Assembly: GCF_000208745.1 (NCBI RefSeq)
Contig: NC_030851.1
Span: 21,007,567-21,071,566, forward strand
From: Theobroma cacao
Lineage: Eukaryota > Streptophyta > Magnoliopsida > Malvales > Malvaceae
Reading direction: 5' to 3'
DNA: 64,000 nt
Shown: positions 23,604 to 35,094 of the stretch, in pieces
Layout: every line of letters begins with the position of its first letter
Numbering within the stretch: position 1 is the stretch's first letter
The notes under the pieces: model-generated
Told to the model about the DNA's origin: nothing
What the model saw: only the letters and a program-made list of their open reading frames with translations
Databases searched by the model: none
Made by a program: the position numbers and the translations under genes

Positions 23604-25164
23604 TGTTGGATTTGGATTGCAATGTTTGCTTGTGATTGTGTAACTTATAGATTAAAAATTTTTTAGCTATGGAAGCAATTTATTCAATTTACACAAACGA
23701 AAATTCACAATCATACATCATGCAAATTAAATAATAATTGCAAATATATGAAAGAATCAAAAGTAAGAGATATTACCTACTTCGTGATAGGAATATATTT
23801 GATTTTTCTCTCATAATAAATTGTAGTAAATTCATCATCACACCAATTGTTGGAATTCTTAACCAAATTGAATTACCACTTATTTTTCAAGAATCTTTCA
23901 ATCTCGAACCTAAACTATGCTAGGTCTACAATACTTTTCAAGATGGTGACTACATAGTTTTCTCTCAATTTCTTCTATAGCAATTTTTCTTAGCATGAGG
24001 CTTGTAGAAAATTGCTAAAGCAAAAAGAAAACCTAGAGAGAAAAGTGGAGGAGTTTGGTTATCTCAAAAGAGGGTGGCTAGGGTTTTGGCTAAAATCACA
24101 TATTTATAATGTGATTTTCGGTCCCATAAAAATAAGAGAGATATTTCTCTCTTAAAACTCCTTTTAATTTAATTAATTAAATTAAATTAATACTTTTTAT
24201 CTATAATTATAATTAAATAATATTTTATTTATTTAATTATAATTGTGAGTCCATTTCAAATTAAGATTATTCTATTTTATTATTATCCATCTTTAATTAA
24301 AAAGAATTAATAATAAAATAAGGAAATCCTAATCACACATGGAGTAATATAATTATCTCATAATTATAATTAATTATAAATAGAGAATTAACAATTTTAA
24401 TTTTTATATTTATAATTAAATATACTCCATTATTATTTTTATTATAAGTCAATAATTATGTTAATAAATATTTTTTATATAAAAAATATTTCTATATTAA
24501 GATAATTTTGCCTTACTAAAAATAATATGTTTAAGACAACTCTTGTCTTAATTAAGACAAAACTTAGTCACCAAATTTGAATATTAATTTGCGTAAATAA
24601 TTAAACACGCATTCCATCTCAAACGAGTTGAATTCTATGAAGCTAAGTGGGGAATCGCATTGGACGTAGATATTTCAAGCTCCAATAAACATATAATTAT
24701 CTCTTAATCTCATTAAAAATAATTCTTGTTTATTAATCATGGAATCTCTGCTATAGATTCATGATTGCACTCTTGAGTTGTCTACAATTACGAGCAATAT
24801 CCAATATGTAAACTTTAATATTGGTTTGTCCAATTGCAAACCTTATGTTGTGAACCCTCATAGCCATCTAGTGACAAAGGGTGAATTTACCGTTTTACTC
24901 TTTATGTCAATTTTGTCCCCTAGTCTCAAATTTCATCCAATTGATGATCCAATACTCGAGATCTAATCTTTTGAGTATTAAGATGTGATGAGTAGCTAAT
25001 TCATTAATCTACTAAGCCTAGATTAAAACACTAATCTTCCTGAAATCGTTAGAAGTGATGATAATACTATGAACTCCAATATTTGAATATATGTTCTCGA
25101 ATATTCACCTTAATTATAATCCCAACATACAAAGTCTAGATTCACGCATTAAGATGATCGTGCC
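23604..25164 (-). repeat. Copia-1 5' LTR, truncated on its right side
   Basis: Plus strand starts TGTTGGATTTGG and aligns with the 12656-14469 LTR up to GATGATCGTGCC. There an unrelated LTR end (TGTAACAACCC, 25165) begins. The corresponding last 0.5 kb of the left copy (from about 13941) is not found again in the window. A minus-strand TATAAATA lies at 24108-24101 and is the likely promoter. It contains about 270 bases absent from the 3' LTR. Confidence 0.85.
24101..24108 (-). promoter_or_regulatory. TATA box of copia-1 5' LTR
   Basis: TATAAATA on the minus strand inside the LTR. The matching place in the other LTR (near 13150) is mutated. Confidence 0.5.
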
Positions 25165-25179
25165 TGTAACAACCCACTC
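25165..25179. repeat. LTR-E left end
   Basis: TGTAACAACCCACTC, a gypsy-type LTR terminus (GGGTTGTTACA inverted), abuts the truncated copia LTR and is itself cut after 15 bases by solo LTR-B2. It resumes at 28203 after the duplicated CACTC. Confidence 0.55.
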
Positions 25180-28100
25180 TGTCACGACCCAATTTTTCGG
25201 GCCATGACCGGGGCATGAGCTCAATGAGCATAGCTCAATAAGCCCAAGCAAGCCTATCTATTTACCTTTGCTTAACAAATTTATCATATCATGCATACAC
25301 ACACCTTTTCTTGGGTGTGAACATAGCCAAAACACAATGGCATTATCGATAATAATATACATGCACTATACCAGTCATGTATTTAGTAATTTACATTGCA
25401 TACACATATTCACATTGTTAGATTGTATTCACAATACAAAAGGACCCATGACTTCCAGCGGAGACATTTACAATAAAAGGGATTACTATCGAATGCCAGA
25501 CACATACCCAGGAGATGCACTACGGGGACTCCTCGATCTAGGGTCCAACAGTCACCTGATCTGAAAACATGAATTTTTATAAAACGTGAGTACAATACTC
25601 AGTGAGTGAACAAGAAGGGAACAAGCATACCATAAGGAATGTTTATCGAAATCATGATGCATTCATTTTCTCAAAACCATGCAATTGTTTTAGCTCCTTT
25701 AAACCCCTCATGTAAACCCCACATGAGTAAATCACTTTACAAAAATCCATGCTCAACTATGGTACCAAAGAAATGGGAAATATGGCAAAAACCCACAAGT
25801 TAGCAAAATGGACAGAAAGTTTCTCGCTGTAGCGAACTTCATTCTCGCTGCAACGAGAACCAGAACATCAAGGAAAAAGTCTCCTTTTTCCCTTAAAACA
25901 AGTCATCCTGCTAAAATAACAATAGCAACATGTAACACATGTAAACTTCCAAATTTCAACAAAACAAATGCTTACATATTTGCATTTACAACCATATACC
26001 CATCATCAACATGCACACCATCCCATCATCATCATCATGCACATCATCCCATCATCATCATCTCATATGCAACGGCTTATGCTATTGTCACTAGGGGGTG
26101 GGAGATCACGAAGCATCCCCCCCTTCACTCGGCAAGAGGTGCACTTCACTCCGGATCACGAAGCAACGGAGCAGTCCCTTCCCTCCTCTTCCAAGCTCTT
26201 GGGTGGAGAGTCATACTTCGCCACAGATCATACCTATCAAAGCACTCATAGGGTGGAAGATCACGAAGCATCCAGCCCTATAAGCTATGGGGGCAACAAC
26301 GGCTTATGTGCACTCCCACTCACACATAGCCGGGTCAGCAACGGCTTATATGCACTCCTACTCGCACATAGTCGGGTCAGCAACGGCTTATGTGCACTCC
26401 TACTCGCACATAGCCGGGTTCAAATCAACATGTAAAGAAGCATCCAATGCATATTATCATATTGTGATAACACATAAACCATTGTATAGCACATTTTCAC
26501 AATATAAAATCATTTTACTAAAAGCTTGTTCCCAAGGTACATTTTCTAAGACAAGTTGGATAGAATCTTTCATATTTCCCAAAACAAGTTTGAAATGCAA
26601 GTCCACTCACCGGTATCAAAAATCCAGATTCCGGGTGCACTCGGACTAATAGCCCTCAGGCGCAATTCCTTTGCCTTTTCCGGACGTCTCACCACCTTGA
26701 CAAATAACAAAGTCGAGGAATTTACTATATTGTCCCTAAATTGATATAAATTAATTTAAATTACTAATGCTTGATATGTAAATGCAAAAATATGTCCGAT
26801 TACCGCTTAATCACGGTATCGATTAAATTCGACCGATCACCCGATTAATCGGCGATTGTGTCCAAATCACCTCCAAATTAATTCATTTCTCCTCTAATAC
26901 CTTAATTTACCACATACATTTAAATAAAGCCAAATTCAGCATTAGAACCCTCACAGTTCCTTATAGAAAAATTTGGTCATTTGGTGCACTAGCATCGAAT
27001 TTTTTTCTACATAACCGTTTCACCTTAATTCATCATTTTCCATGCCATTTTCCTTGAAATAAAAACAATCCCCCATTGATATTCAGCCCTCATGGTTCGG
27101 CCAACAAGGAACCCTAGAGAAATTGAATATTTCTTTTGTGTTTTTGTTCATAACCATGCTTAACTATCCCTAAACACTAACATAGTCTAAAATCAAATTA
27201 TTCCAACAACAATTCCTCTTCCATACCCATTTTTCAGAATTGAATTCATCATGATAACTCAATATTCAACCATGGAAATCAAGAACAAAAGCATGGGTAA
27301 GCTAGGTATCAAGGAGAATTAAAGAAATTTTAACTTACATAGCTTGTTTCCTTGATGTTTTCACTTTTTCTTTGAATTTCCACCTAGGTTTTCTTGTTTT
27401 TCCCTTTGTTCTTCCTTTTTTCTTGTTGCTGGTTGTCTAGGCCGAATATGGTGAGAGAATTGGGGATTTAATGGGCTGATTTCTATAGAAAATAATAAAA
27501 TAATCAAGCATGCCACGTGTCACATGCTTATTGGCCTAATTTTTAACTTTTTGACTTTTTCTTCTTAATTTTCCACCACAATTATTCTGGTATTTATCCA
27601 ATCCTCCCACATTTAAAATCCCTTGGTCTTGACAAGTGCTGGGGCAAAAAATTTATCTATTTGCCCTCGGGGTGAAAAAATTACGATTTTGCCCCTATAC
27701 TTCAAAATGTACCAGAATCACATTATTTCTACTTTTCAACCTCAAATAACACTAATATTGATCAATATTAACCAAATGGGGCAAAAATCATTTTATAAAA
27801 ATTCTCGTTTAGTCCTCTAGTGGTAAAATTATCATTTTGCCCTTGTGCTCCAAAAATATCGAGAATCACAATTTTTCACTGCTAAACATCATTTTATACT
27901 CCAATAATCATAATTATATTTCATATAATTATTCTTGGTCAAATGTGATCAAATCTTGGCTAGAAATCTCCATTTTATCATCAAATGGTAAAATGACCGT
28001 TTTGTCCCTAATCGATCAATTTTCCTAATGAACTCCAAACTAGATCTTGAACTCCGAATCACTATTCTAAGCCATTCAGTGGGTTTCAAAATTTTCAATT

Positions 28101-28202
28101 TCCTCTTAGAATTTCTATTTGAACTAGTTCAAGGCTCGATTTAACTTAGTTATACCACTCGATACAATACCGTCTTTTAATTAAGCTTGACATGGTCTCA
28201 CA
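25180..28202 (-). repeat. Solo LTR-B2 with TSD CACTC
   Basis: A 3023-base solo LTR running TGTCACGACC to GGTCTCACA, flanked by CACTC at 25175-25179 and 28203-28207. It aligns with LTR-B1 throughout, apart from the internal array. It holds a 42-base minisatellite, an ATCACGAAGCA direct repeat (26105, 26155, 26261), and a pair of CTCGCTGYAGCGAG-type palindromes at about 25817-25857. All ORFs across it are shadows of repeats. Confidence 0.95.
26295..26420. repeat. 42-base minisatellite in LTR-B2
   Basis: Three copies of a 42-base unit containing ACGGCTTATGTGCACTCC and CGCACATAGCCGGGT. The word ACGGCTTA falls at 26299, 26341 and 26383. The unit is an imperfect palindrome (TATGTGC...GCACATA). The same unit, inverted, occurs in LTR-B4. 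Confidence 0.92.
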
Positions 28203-28820
28203 CACTCATACGGTCGTTACTAACGCACAGGTCATATAAACAAGCCTACACAACCCTCCTAGCCTTTTAAGCATTTTATTTCACCTATATTTATTTTCCT
28301 CACCTTTTCATTATTGCTCCAATTAAATTTTTCAATCATCAAAATTATTGTCTCATCCATAATTCACATCAAAATAATAATAACCAAGTAATAGTTCAAA
28401 GTGTTTCAATGACATAACTCCACATTTTATAAATTCAAGAATAAGACTCGAAAACATACTCCATTAAACTGAGAGATTTTTATTCCTTGCGAGTCTTAAG
28501 AAAAATAAATCATAAGTAAATACATATGAAAATGGTTATATTTATCATGCAGGAAAAATCTTTCAACTTCAATGTCTTTTTAATAGTAAATCCAATGGCA
28601 AGTATAAATGAGAAATCTCAAACATAAAATGCGAAATAAGAAGTCGGCAATGAATACGTAAATTTTGTTTGCCATTTTAAAAATAAATTTCAAGCGTTAA
28701 TGCCATGCCATGTTTAATAAAAATCAACAAGTGAGCGTCATCCTTGGGTAGGCTTAATATAGCCCTTAGGCTTACTCTCTCAAACATAATCACCTATTCG
28801 CAAGAACTGCCCACGTTACT
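28203..28820. repeat. LTR-E remainder or unassigned repeat
   Basis: Continues the LTR-like sequence begun at 25165 after the CACTC duplication. AT-rich, with no ORF. I could not find its right terminus or a second copy in the window. Confidence 0.35.
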
Positions 28821-29290
28821 TGATAACTCTATGATATAGAGTTATTTGGGCTTAACTTTGATAGTAATTTAGTTTGGCTTTTGTAGTAATATATAGAAAT
28901 TAGTAGGTTTTATTTAATTATTTTAAATTAGTTAATTTAAGTGAGTCAATCTAATCTTGGTTAATTTTATGCTTAATTTGATGTTAATATGGTTAAGATA
29001 GGTTGTTATTGATTTATTTGTATTTTTGTAGGTGTTTGAAAGAAAAATTTTAATGGAGGAAGGAGAGCAATTTCAAGGTGTAGATTTCCAATGCAAATGT
29101 TTCGGTATTTTGGCCATAACTTTATCTACAAAGCTCCAAATGAACCGATTCTTAGACCATTGGAAAGATAAGAGAAAAATTTACAACTTTCATGTTTACT
29201 ACTTCACCTAGTTCTGTTGGCCCTAAATAAAAAGGTGAATAGTACTTTGTGAATGTTACTAAAATTGACTTCAAATTGGGGGCAAGTTAA
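28821..29290. repeat. Unassigned repeat beginning with a hairpin
   Basis: A perfect 10-base stem ATAACTCTAT / ATAGAGTTAT with a GAT loop lies at 28823-28845. It is followed by about 440 bases of non-coding sequence that stop at the copia-2 LTR. It resembles the start of an LTR or a non-autonomous element, but no partner copy is present. Confidence 0.35.
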
Positions 29291-29844
29291 AGGTCAATGA
29301 TGAGAAGTTAACTAAAAGATGAAGGAATGATTTAACAAAGAATGAAAGGAAAAATAAAACAGAGTAGACAATGCACAACGATTTATAGTGGTTCGATCAA
29401 ATACCTACATCCACTGTCTTGATTTTCCAACCAATAATTTTCCAAACCAAATCACTATAAACGATGGAATTCCAAAGCTTCCACTAAGCTTTTACAATGG
29501 CTTTTCACCGGCTCAACCACAACCTTTAACAATGGTTTTTCTCGAGATCAACCAAAACCCAAAACTAACTTTTCCTAGGTTGAGTTAGAACTTATACAAC
29601 CAATCAAGCTAACCCAAGCTTGATTAATCCCTTCAAAGTGACTCGCACACTCTAAGTAATTAAGGAAAAAGATATGGAAAAGTACATATGATCATCAACT
29701 TAATCTGAATGGTACAAAATGAAGTGCTTAACTCAATTACAAAGATTAGAGTGAAATGCAAGAAGGATAGAGAGAGTTTTTTCTATTTTTGAGCTCTTTT
29801 TTATCTGGGAAGCATCTAAACTACTTTTTAGCCATTAAGGAAGG

Positions 29845-29852
29845 TTTTTATA
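29845..29852 (-). promoter_or_regulatory. TATA box of copia-2 LTR
   Basis: TATAAAAA on the minus strand, about 560 bases from the LTR start and directly downstream of the palindrome array. The array would thus lie in U3. Confidence 0.5.
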
Positions 29853-29954
29853 CTAGAAAAACTAACTCTGATGGATGTTTGACAGCTTCAGACTGTTGGA
29901 AATAGTTTGGAGTCAATTCTAGCCATTAGCCTGTCTTATAGCATTCAAATTCAA

Positions 29955-30215
29955 ATTTTTAGACGAGTGCCCTTAGTGGACTAACTATGCTTCTTAGTCG
30001 ATTAAGTCTTCTCTATCTTGAAATTGAGATCTCTGATAGTGAGCTCTTAGTTGACTAACTGTGCTTTTTAGTCGATTAAGTTCTCTTTGTCTTGAAATTG
30101 AAATCTCTGGTAGTGTGCTCTTTGTTGACTAGCTATGCTTCTTAGTTGACTAAGTCTTCTCTGTTTCATAATCTGCTTGAACCAGCCAACTTCACTTTTG
30201 AATTTTAGCTGACTA
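29955..30215. repeat. TTAGTCGACTAA-type palindrome array in copia-2 LTR
   Basis: Repeated pairs such as CTTAGTGGACTAA / TTAGTCGATTAAG, TTAGTTGACTAAC / TTAGTCGATTAAG and TTGACTAGC / TTAGTTGACTAAG. They are separated by a conserved TCTTGAAATTGA...CTCTG spacer, with a period of about 80 bases. Confidence 0.8.
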
Positions 30216-30412
30216 ACTCCCTTGGTTATCAAACTAAGAGGCCTCTATTTTGTGGCTCATTTGTAACTCCTTATTCTTGTGAGTTTTGATATTTGCTTTT
30301 CAGTGATTAATCTATTATTGACATACATTTTCATCTTGCACACTCAAGTAGTATAGTTAGACATAAATGAGTGGGAATGTTTTATTATCATCAAAAAATA
30401 ATGGAGCCAACA

Positions 30413-30427
30413 ATCTCCCCCTTTTTT
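30413..30427 (-). other. Copia-2 polypurine tract
   Basis: Minus strand AAAAAAGGGGGAGAT immediately before the LTR. Additional similar tracts occur at about 30520 (AAGGGGGA), 30911-30920 and 30936-30949. Multiple polypurine tracts are known for Sireviruses. Confidence 0.85.
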
Positions 30428-30979
30428 ATGATGACAAAACATTCTTCGATTAATAGCACAGTGTCTATTAGTTCTTTTTGTGCTGCACAAAATGAGTAAT
30501 TTCTCCTCCTGAGTGTGTACTCCCCCTTAATGTATGCATGATCTTTTCAAGTTATTTTATTATCCAACTTAGCAGATCAGCAAGTTTTTGTCTATCTCTT
30601 AAAGAAAATAATAGGCATAGATTCAAACATTTAATATAGTATCTTCATACAAGTTAACAAAACAATCAATAATAGGTGACAGAATATTATCAATATTGTA
30701 ACTAACTGTCATTAGCATATTATTATCAGCAGACCATATCCATTCTAAAATCAAATGCCATTAACAATCCATCAAAGATAACATAAAAGCATAACAAAAG
30801 TAAGTTATCAGCATCCAAATCCTAACCAACAGCAATTAAAATAACATAATGTCATAAACAACCCAGCATCATCAGAGTCAGATTCCTAAATTACCCTAAA
30901 TTACTTCTACTTTCTCCCCTAAATTACTTCAACTTTCTCCCCTTTTTTATCATTAGCAAAACAGGAATGGCCTGTAGAT

Positions 30980-32126
30980 TTAAGAAGAGTTAGAGGGGGT
31001 GGATTCATCAGTTCCAAAGTGAACATTGAAGGGTCTAGGAGATGACAAAGGTGATGATCTTTGTGGTGAGGAATCAAAAGAAAATGTGTTTGAGACTTGG
31101 AGAAGATCCTGAATAGAGAATTTGACTGAAGGTTTAGCTTTGTCAGCCAATCTGGAAGACATTCTTCTCTTCAGGAATTTGGTTTTTGTTGCCATAGTCT
31201 TTTTGCCTTTTCCAGTAGGTTTAGGTTTATCTTGTGTAGATGCAGCCGCTTTCCCTTTTTCTTTATTAGTGGGTTCACTTTTTCATATGGTGTGAACTGA
31301 TTTAGGAGAAGCTCTTACAAGAGTTGGTTTCTATGTTTTGCCTCTTGTTGCTTCTTTTCTTGCTTACTCTTCCCTTACCATTTGGTGAAAGACATCTATA
31401 ATTAAAACTTCCTCTGAGTTTGTTGGAGATGGTTTATCTTTTTGTGTTTCATCATGTTGTAGAAAATTGTCATTAAAAGATCCAATCACTTTATTATCTT
31501 CATTTAATTCTCCTTCAACTTTACGTTCAAGAGTAGATTGTTTTCTTATTGGAGTAGGTTCAGGTTCACCACCTTCAGTTTGAGAAGTAGGGTTCTCAGT
31601 AGTTGATCCTGCTGGTGCTAGACTTGAGGCTACTTAGATACCTTCAGTTGCAGGACCAGATGGTAAATCTCCATTTTCTTTCATCAAATTTCCCAACTCT
31701 TGCAACTTTTCTTAAATTTTTTGAATTCTCGCAGATTGATCAGTAAGCTTGCCATCAATTCTCATCAATAAATTCAAAATCATCTCATTTGAAATTTGAG
31801 AAGGGGTTGCCCTTGTTTGGGCAGAGGTGGGATACTCATCCCTTGGAATGTCTTTGGGGGTCTTGATGGATTTTTCTCCTTCCAGTTTGTACCCCATTTT
31901 TGGTAGATTTCTCAAATAGATGGCTTGATCTCTGCTCTAAACTTGATCCATTTGATATTTGGTGTTCCAAATTCCCTTTTTCTTTACCAGAGAAGTGATT
32001 AAGTTTTCATAAGCCAGATTAACTTTATCAACCTGGCAGGTTCTTTTCATTCCTTCAATCGTGAATCTTCCAAGATTGAGTGGAGTTGCATAGAAAGCAT
32101 GCTCCATCAACCACATATCTTGAAGA
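30980..32126 (-). pseudogene. Copia-2 additional (env-like) ORF, C-terminal part
   Basis: C-terminal part of the extra ORF lying between RNase H and the 3' LTR. It is readable as several pieces with stops and shifts: DMWLMEHAF, PLNLGRFTIEGMKR and VNLAYENLITSLVKKKGIWNTKY (32120-31937), LPKMGYKLEGEKSIKTPKD (31915-31712), and a basic end (31195-30980). Such an ORF in this place is annotated as env-like in SIRE-type Sireviruses; its function is not established. It is split from its N-terminal part by the solo LTR-G1, whose TSD lies inside the frame. Confidence 0.7.
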
Positions 32127-32131
32127 CTTAC

Positions 32132-35089
32132 TGTCACGACCCAGTACTCTCCTAGAGCCCGTGACAACCGTCGCGATATCCCGATAGACATTCATTACCC
32201 GGAATGCCAACCGAAACCCAGCAAGACTTTAATATCAATTTTCTCACCTCCCCTACGAGCAACAGTTGCTAATATCATATTTTAAAAGATTATAAACTAT
32301 TTCCAAACCAAAACAATAAAAAAAATAATTTTCGTCTCACAGGGGTATTTTAGTCATTTTTTCTCAAAAATTTTGAAACCGTCTAAAAATGTAGTATATG
32401 AGTGAAAGATACTTATTTCATAACCAAAAATAAGTTTAGATGTCTAAAACATTCATTTAAAGTGAAATGATAGCTATTAGAATAAAATAAAAATATTAAA
32501 TAAAATATTCCATTTTCTTATGAAATAATATTTATAGAGGTACCTGTAAATAATTTTTGTAGCATAAAAGCAAAATAAATTCATACATACAATAACACAG
32601 TGAGCCAGAGTGTGTAATTTAATTTACAATGACATGTGGACCCCCTGGAATGACCAAAAGTAATGAAGCATGCGAACCTACGATTTTTGAGGATGCAAAT
32701 CCAACTGTAGCCCTCGATGAAATCAGCTATCTACAGACTAACCTGGGCCTGAAATGAGTGAAAAGGAGGGTGGTGAGTTTATATAAATTCAGTGAGTGAA
32801 CAAACATCATCTAAAATATCTAAAGTCGAGTAAATAGAGACAACTTAAAATAGCTCATCGTACTATGATTCATAACGTTTCAAACTCATTTCAACTAAAC
32901 AAAATAAATTCATTGCACTCAAATAATCAACATGGCTTATGAATTTCTTAAAAATTTGGCTCGTGCCAAAACTCATTCTCAGGGATACCTTGGCCGAGGC
33001 ATCCAACCAAGTCTGCCAAGGCTGTTGAAGAAAAGTTCATATATGCATAAAACACATTTTTACGTTTAAAAGCGTAGTTGTTCCTTGACGTTGGCTGAGT
33101 TCACCCTCACGTGGTGGTTTAGCGTGTAGTGAACTCTAAAGCTTTACCTCAGGAGATACCCTTCGTGCCTCTCGTACCGAGGTAAAATATAATCAGGTTT
33201 ACCGTGCCCCTCTAATAGGCTGGTCCACAGAAACCCACCCACTGCAGTAAGCTAATCGATATCCCACCAAATCAATAAAAGTTTCGACAACATGACATGG
33301 CAATTATATTACTACCCAGCCTGTCAAGGCAAAACAAACAGTTCATACAATTTCAACACAATTTCCAATTCAGCCATTCATGCCAATATCACCATAAGCC
33401 ATTCAATTCAAACCATAAATTTACAACACAAACAAACAATCTCGAATTACTCAATTTCTAAAATCATCATTCAATTTCAAAATGATTTATAAAACTCATT
33501 TCATTTAATCACGTTTTACTCATAAAACATAAGGATTTACCATTTAAACTCATTTTCTATAAAATCACAAAAACGAATAAAAACTACTTTAGATAATTAA
33601 GACAATAATAAGATTACTCACGATATCGGGAGTTCGAAATACTCCTATTCTTGGTCCTCTGGCACAATGTCTTTACCCTTGTTAGAAGACTCACCATCTA
33701 TACACAATACATAACAAATAATTCAATATATTGTGTCATGTCATTATAAATCTATTTCAGGCTCTATATGAATGCATGAGGTTGTTCGGATAGTCACTTA
33801 AAAATGGTGTTACACGTTGGTTCAATTGTGATCGGAATGGATCGATTTTTGACCTAATTCGAACTATCCACCTTTAATTTAACCAAAACATCCAAATTGA
33901 CACTAATTATATTCATCACACTTCCAATGTCCCAAAATACACCAAAGCGCCTCAATGAGCTTGACTTTCTCATTACTATTCAACTTATTTACTAAAAGAA
34001 CTATACTTTAAAATTACCATTTTCGATTTCCATCACCACCATTCATTAAATCCTAACTAAATAACACAAGATATCACAAGAATCATCGTCACTAGGTTCC
34101 TTATGAAATTCGGCCATGGTGGGTACATAAACACTATGGCTTTTCATACTTGATTTTTTTTTATACCATAAATCATTAGTTCCTAACCAAATCACTTGAA
34201 ATAAAATCAAATCCACCATCAACATACCGTAAGGAAGATTCGGCCAATGAGGGTGATGGAAGAACATGAATTTTTCTTGTTTGCTTTTCATGCTACACAT
34301 CACCAACAAACTAAAAACACTAGAATAACATGTTTTCCAACTAAATTCATCCTCAAATCTTCTCCCCCTAGGTTCGGCAAACAAGGGATCCATCATGAAA
34401 TCATGAATTTCAACCATGGAAAATGAGAAAGAATGCTTAGGAAAGATAGATCTCAAGCTAAAATTGAAAAATCTTACCTTTTGTCACTTGATTCCTTGAA
34501 ATTCTAAAATTTTCTCTTGAATTTTTCTAACTAGGGTTTTGTTCTTTCTTTCTTTCCTCTTTTCCTTGGTGAGGCCGAACATATGGGAGTGAAATGGGAG
34601 AGTCATGTGCTGATTTTTAATGTAAATTATAAAGAAATGAAAGCTTGCCACTTGTCACCAATCCATTGGTCCATGTTTAACACTTAACAACTAAGCTTTT
34701 TTTCACCACCACATAAAATATCTCAATTATCCATAACATAAAATGTTAATGGATGAAATCCTTAGGCATGACAAGTGTTGGGTGGTGTAAAATTCTAATT
34801 TTGCCCTTGGGTGGCAAAATGACCATTTTACCCCTACGTCATGAAAATTTCAATTTGACTCCAAATCAATTCTCGAACTCCGAATCACCATATTAAGTCA
34901 TTCTGGGTTTTTAAAATTCTCAATTTCATCTTAAAATCTCTATTTGGACTAGTTCGAGGCTTAATTCAACTTCATTGTACCATTAGGTACAATATCGTCT
35001 TTTAACAATTTTTGAGACATTCAAGTATGCAGACATTCTATCAAGTACCTATACAATATGGCAAATATATTATAGAGCTGGGCTTGACA
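32132..35089 (-). repeat. Solo LTR-G1 with TSD CTTAC
   Basis: A 2958-base solo LTR, TGTCACGACC to GGCTTGACA on the plus strand, flanked by CTTAC (32127-32131 and 35090-35094). It aligns closely with LTR-G2 and LTR-G3 and more distantly with LTR-A. It interrupts the copia-2 env-like ORF. Inside are GGCAAAATGACCATTTTACCCC-type short palindromes (near 34807) and the shared TTGTACCATTAGGTACAA block near 34974. The frame at 34456-34046 is not a gene. Confidence 0.96.
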
Positions 35090-35094
35090 CTTAC

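Larger units (their letters stand above)
29296..30412 (-). repeat. Copia-2 3' LTR (left edge approximate)
   Basis: The right end is firm: GGAGCCAACA (ends 30412) next to a polypurine tract. On the minus strand the LTR therefore starts TGTTGGCTCC, typical of Sirevirus-like elements. The left edge is uncertain; I place it near 29.3 kb, before the ATAGTGGTTCG...TACATCCAC block. It carries a palindromic array at 29955-30215 and a TATA box downstream of the array. The matching 5' LTR is not in the window. Confidence 0.7.

Noticed and set aside
25808..26649. Overlapping frames of 60-155 residues with His-rich and repeated segments
   Set aside because: They read across minisatellite and palindrome repeats of solo LTR-B2; no family resemblance.
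34046..34456. 136-residue frame on the minus strand
   Set aside because: Lies wholly within solo LTR-G1; no motif and not conserved as a frame in G2 or G3.
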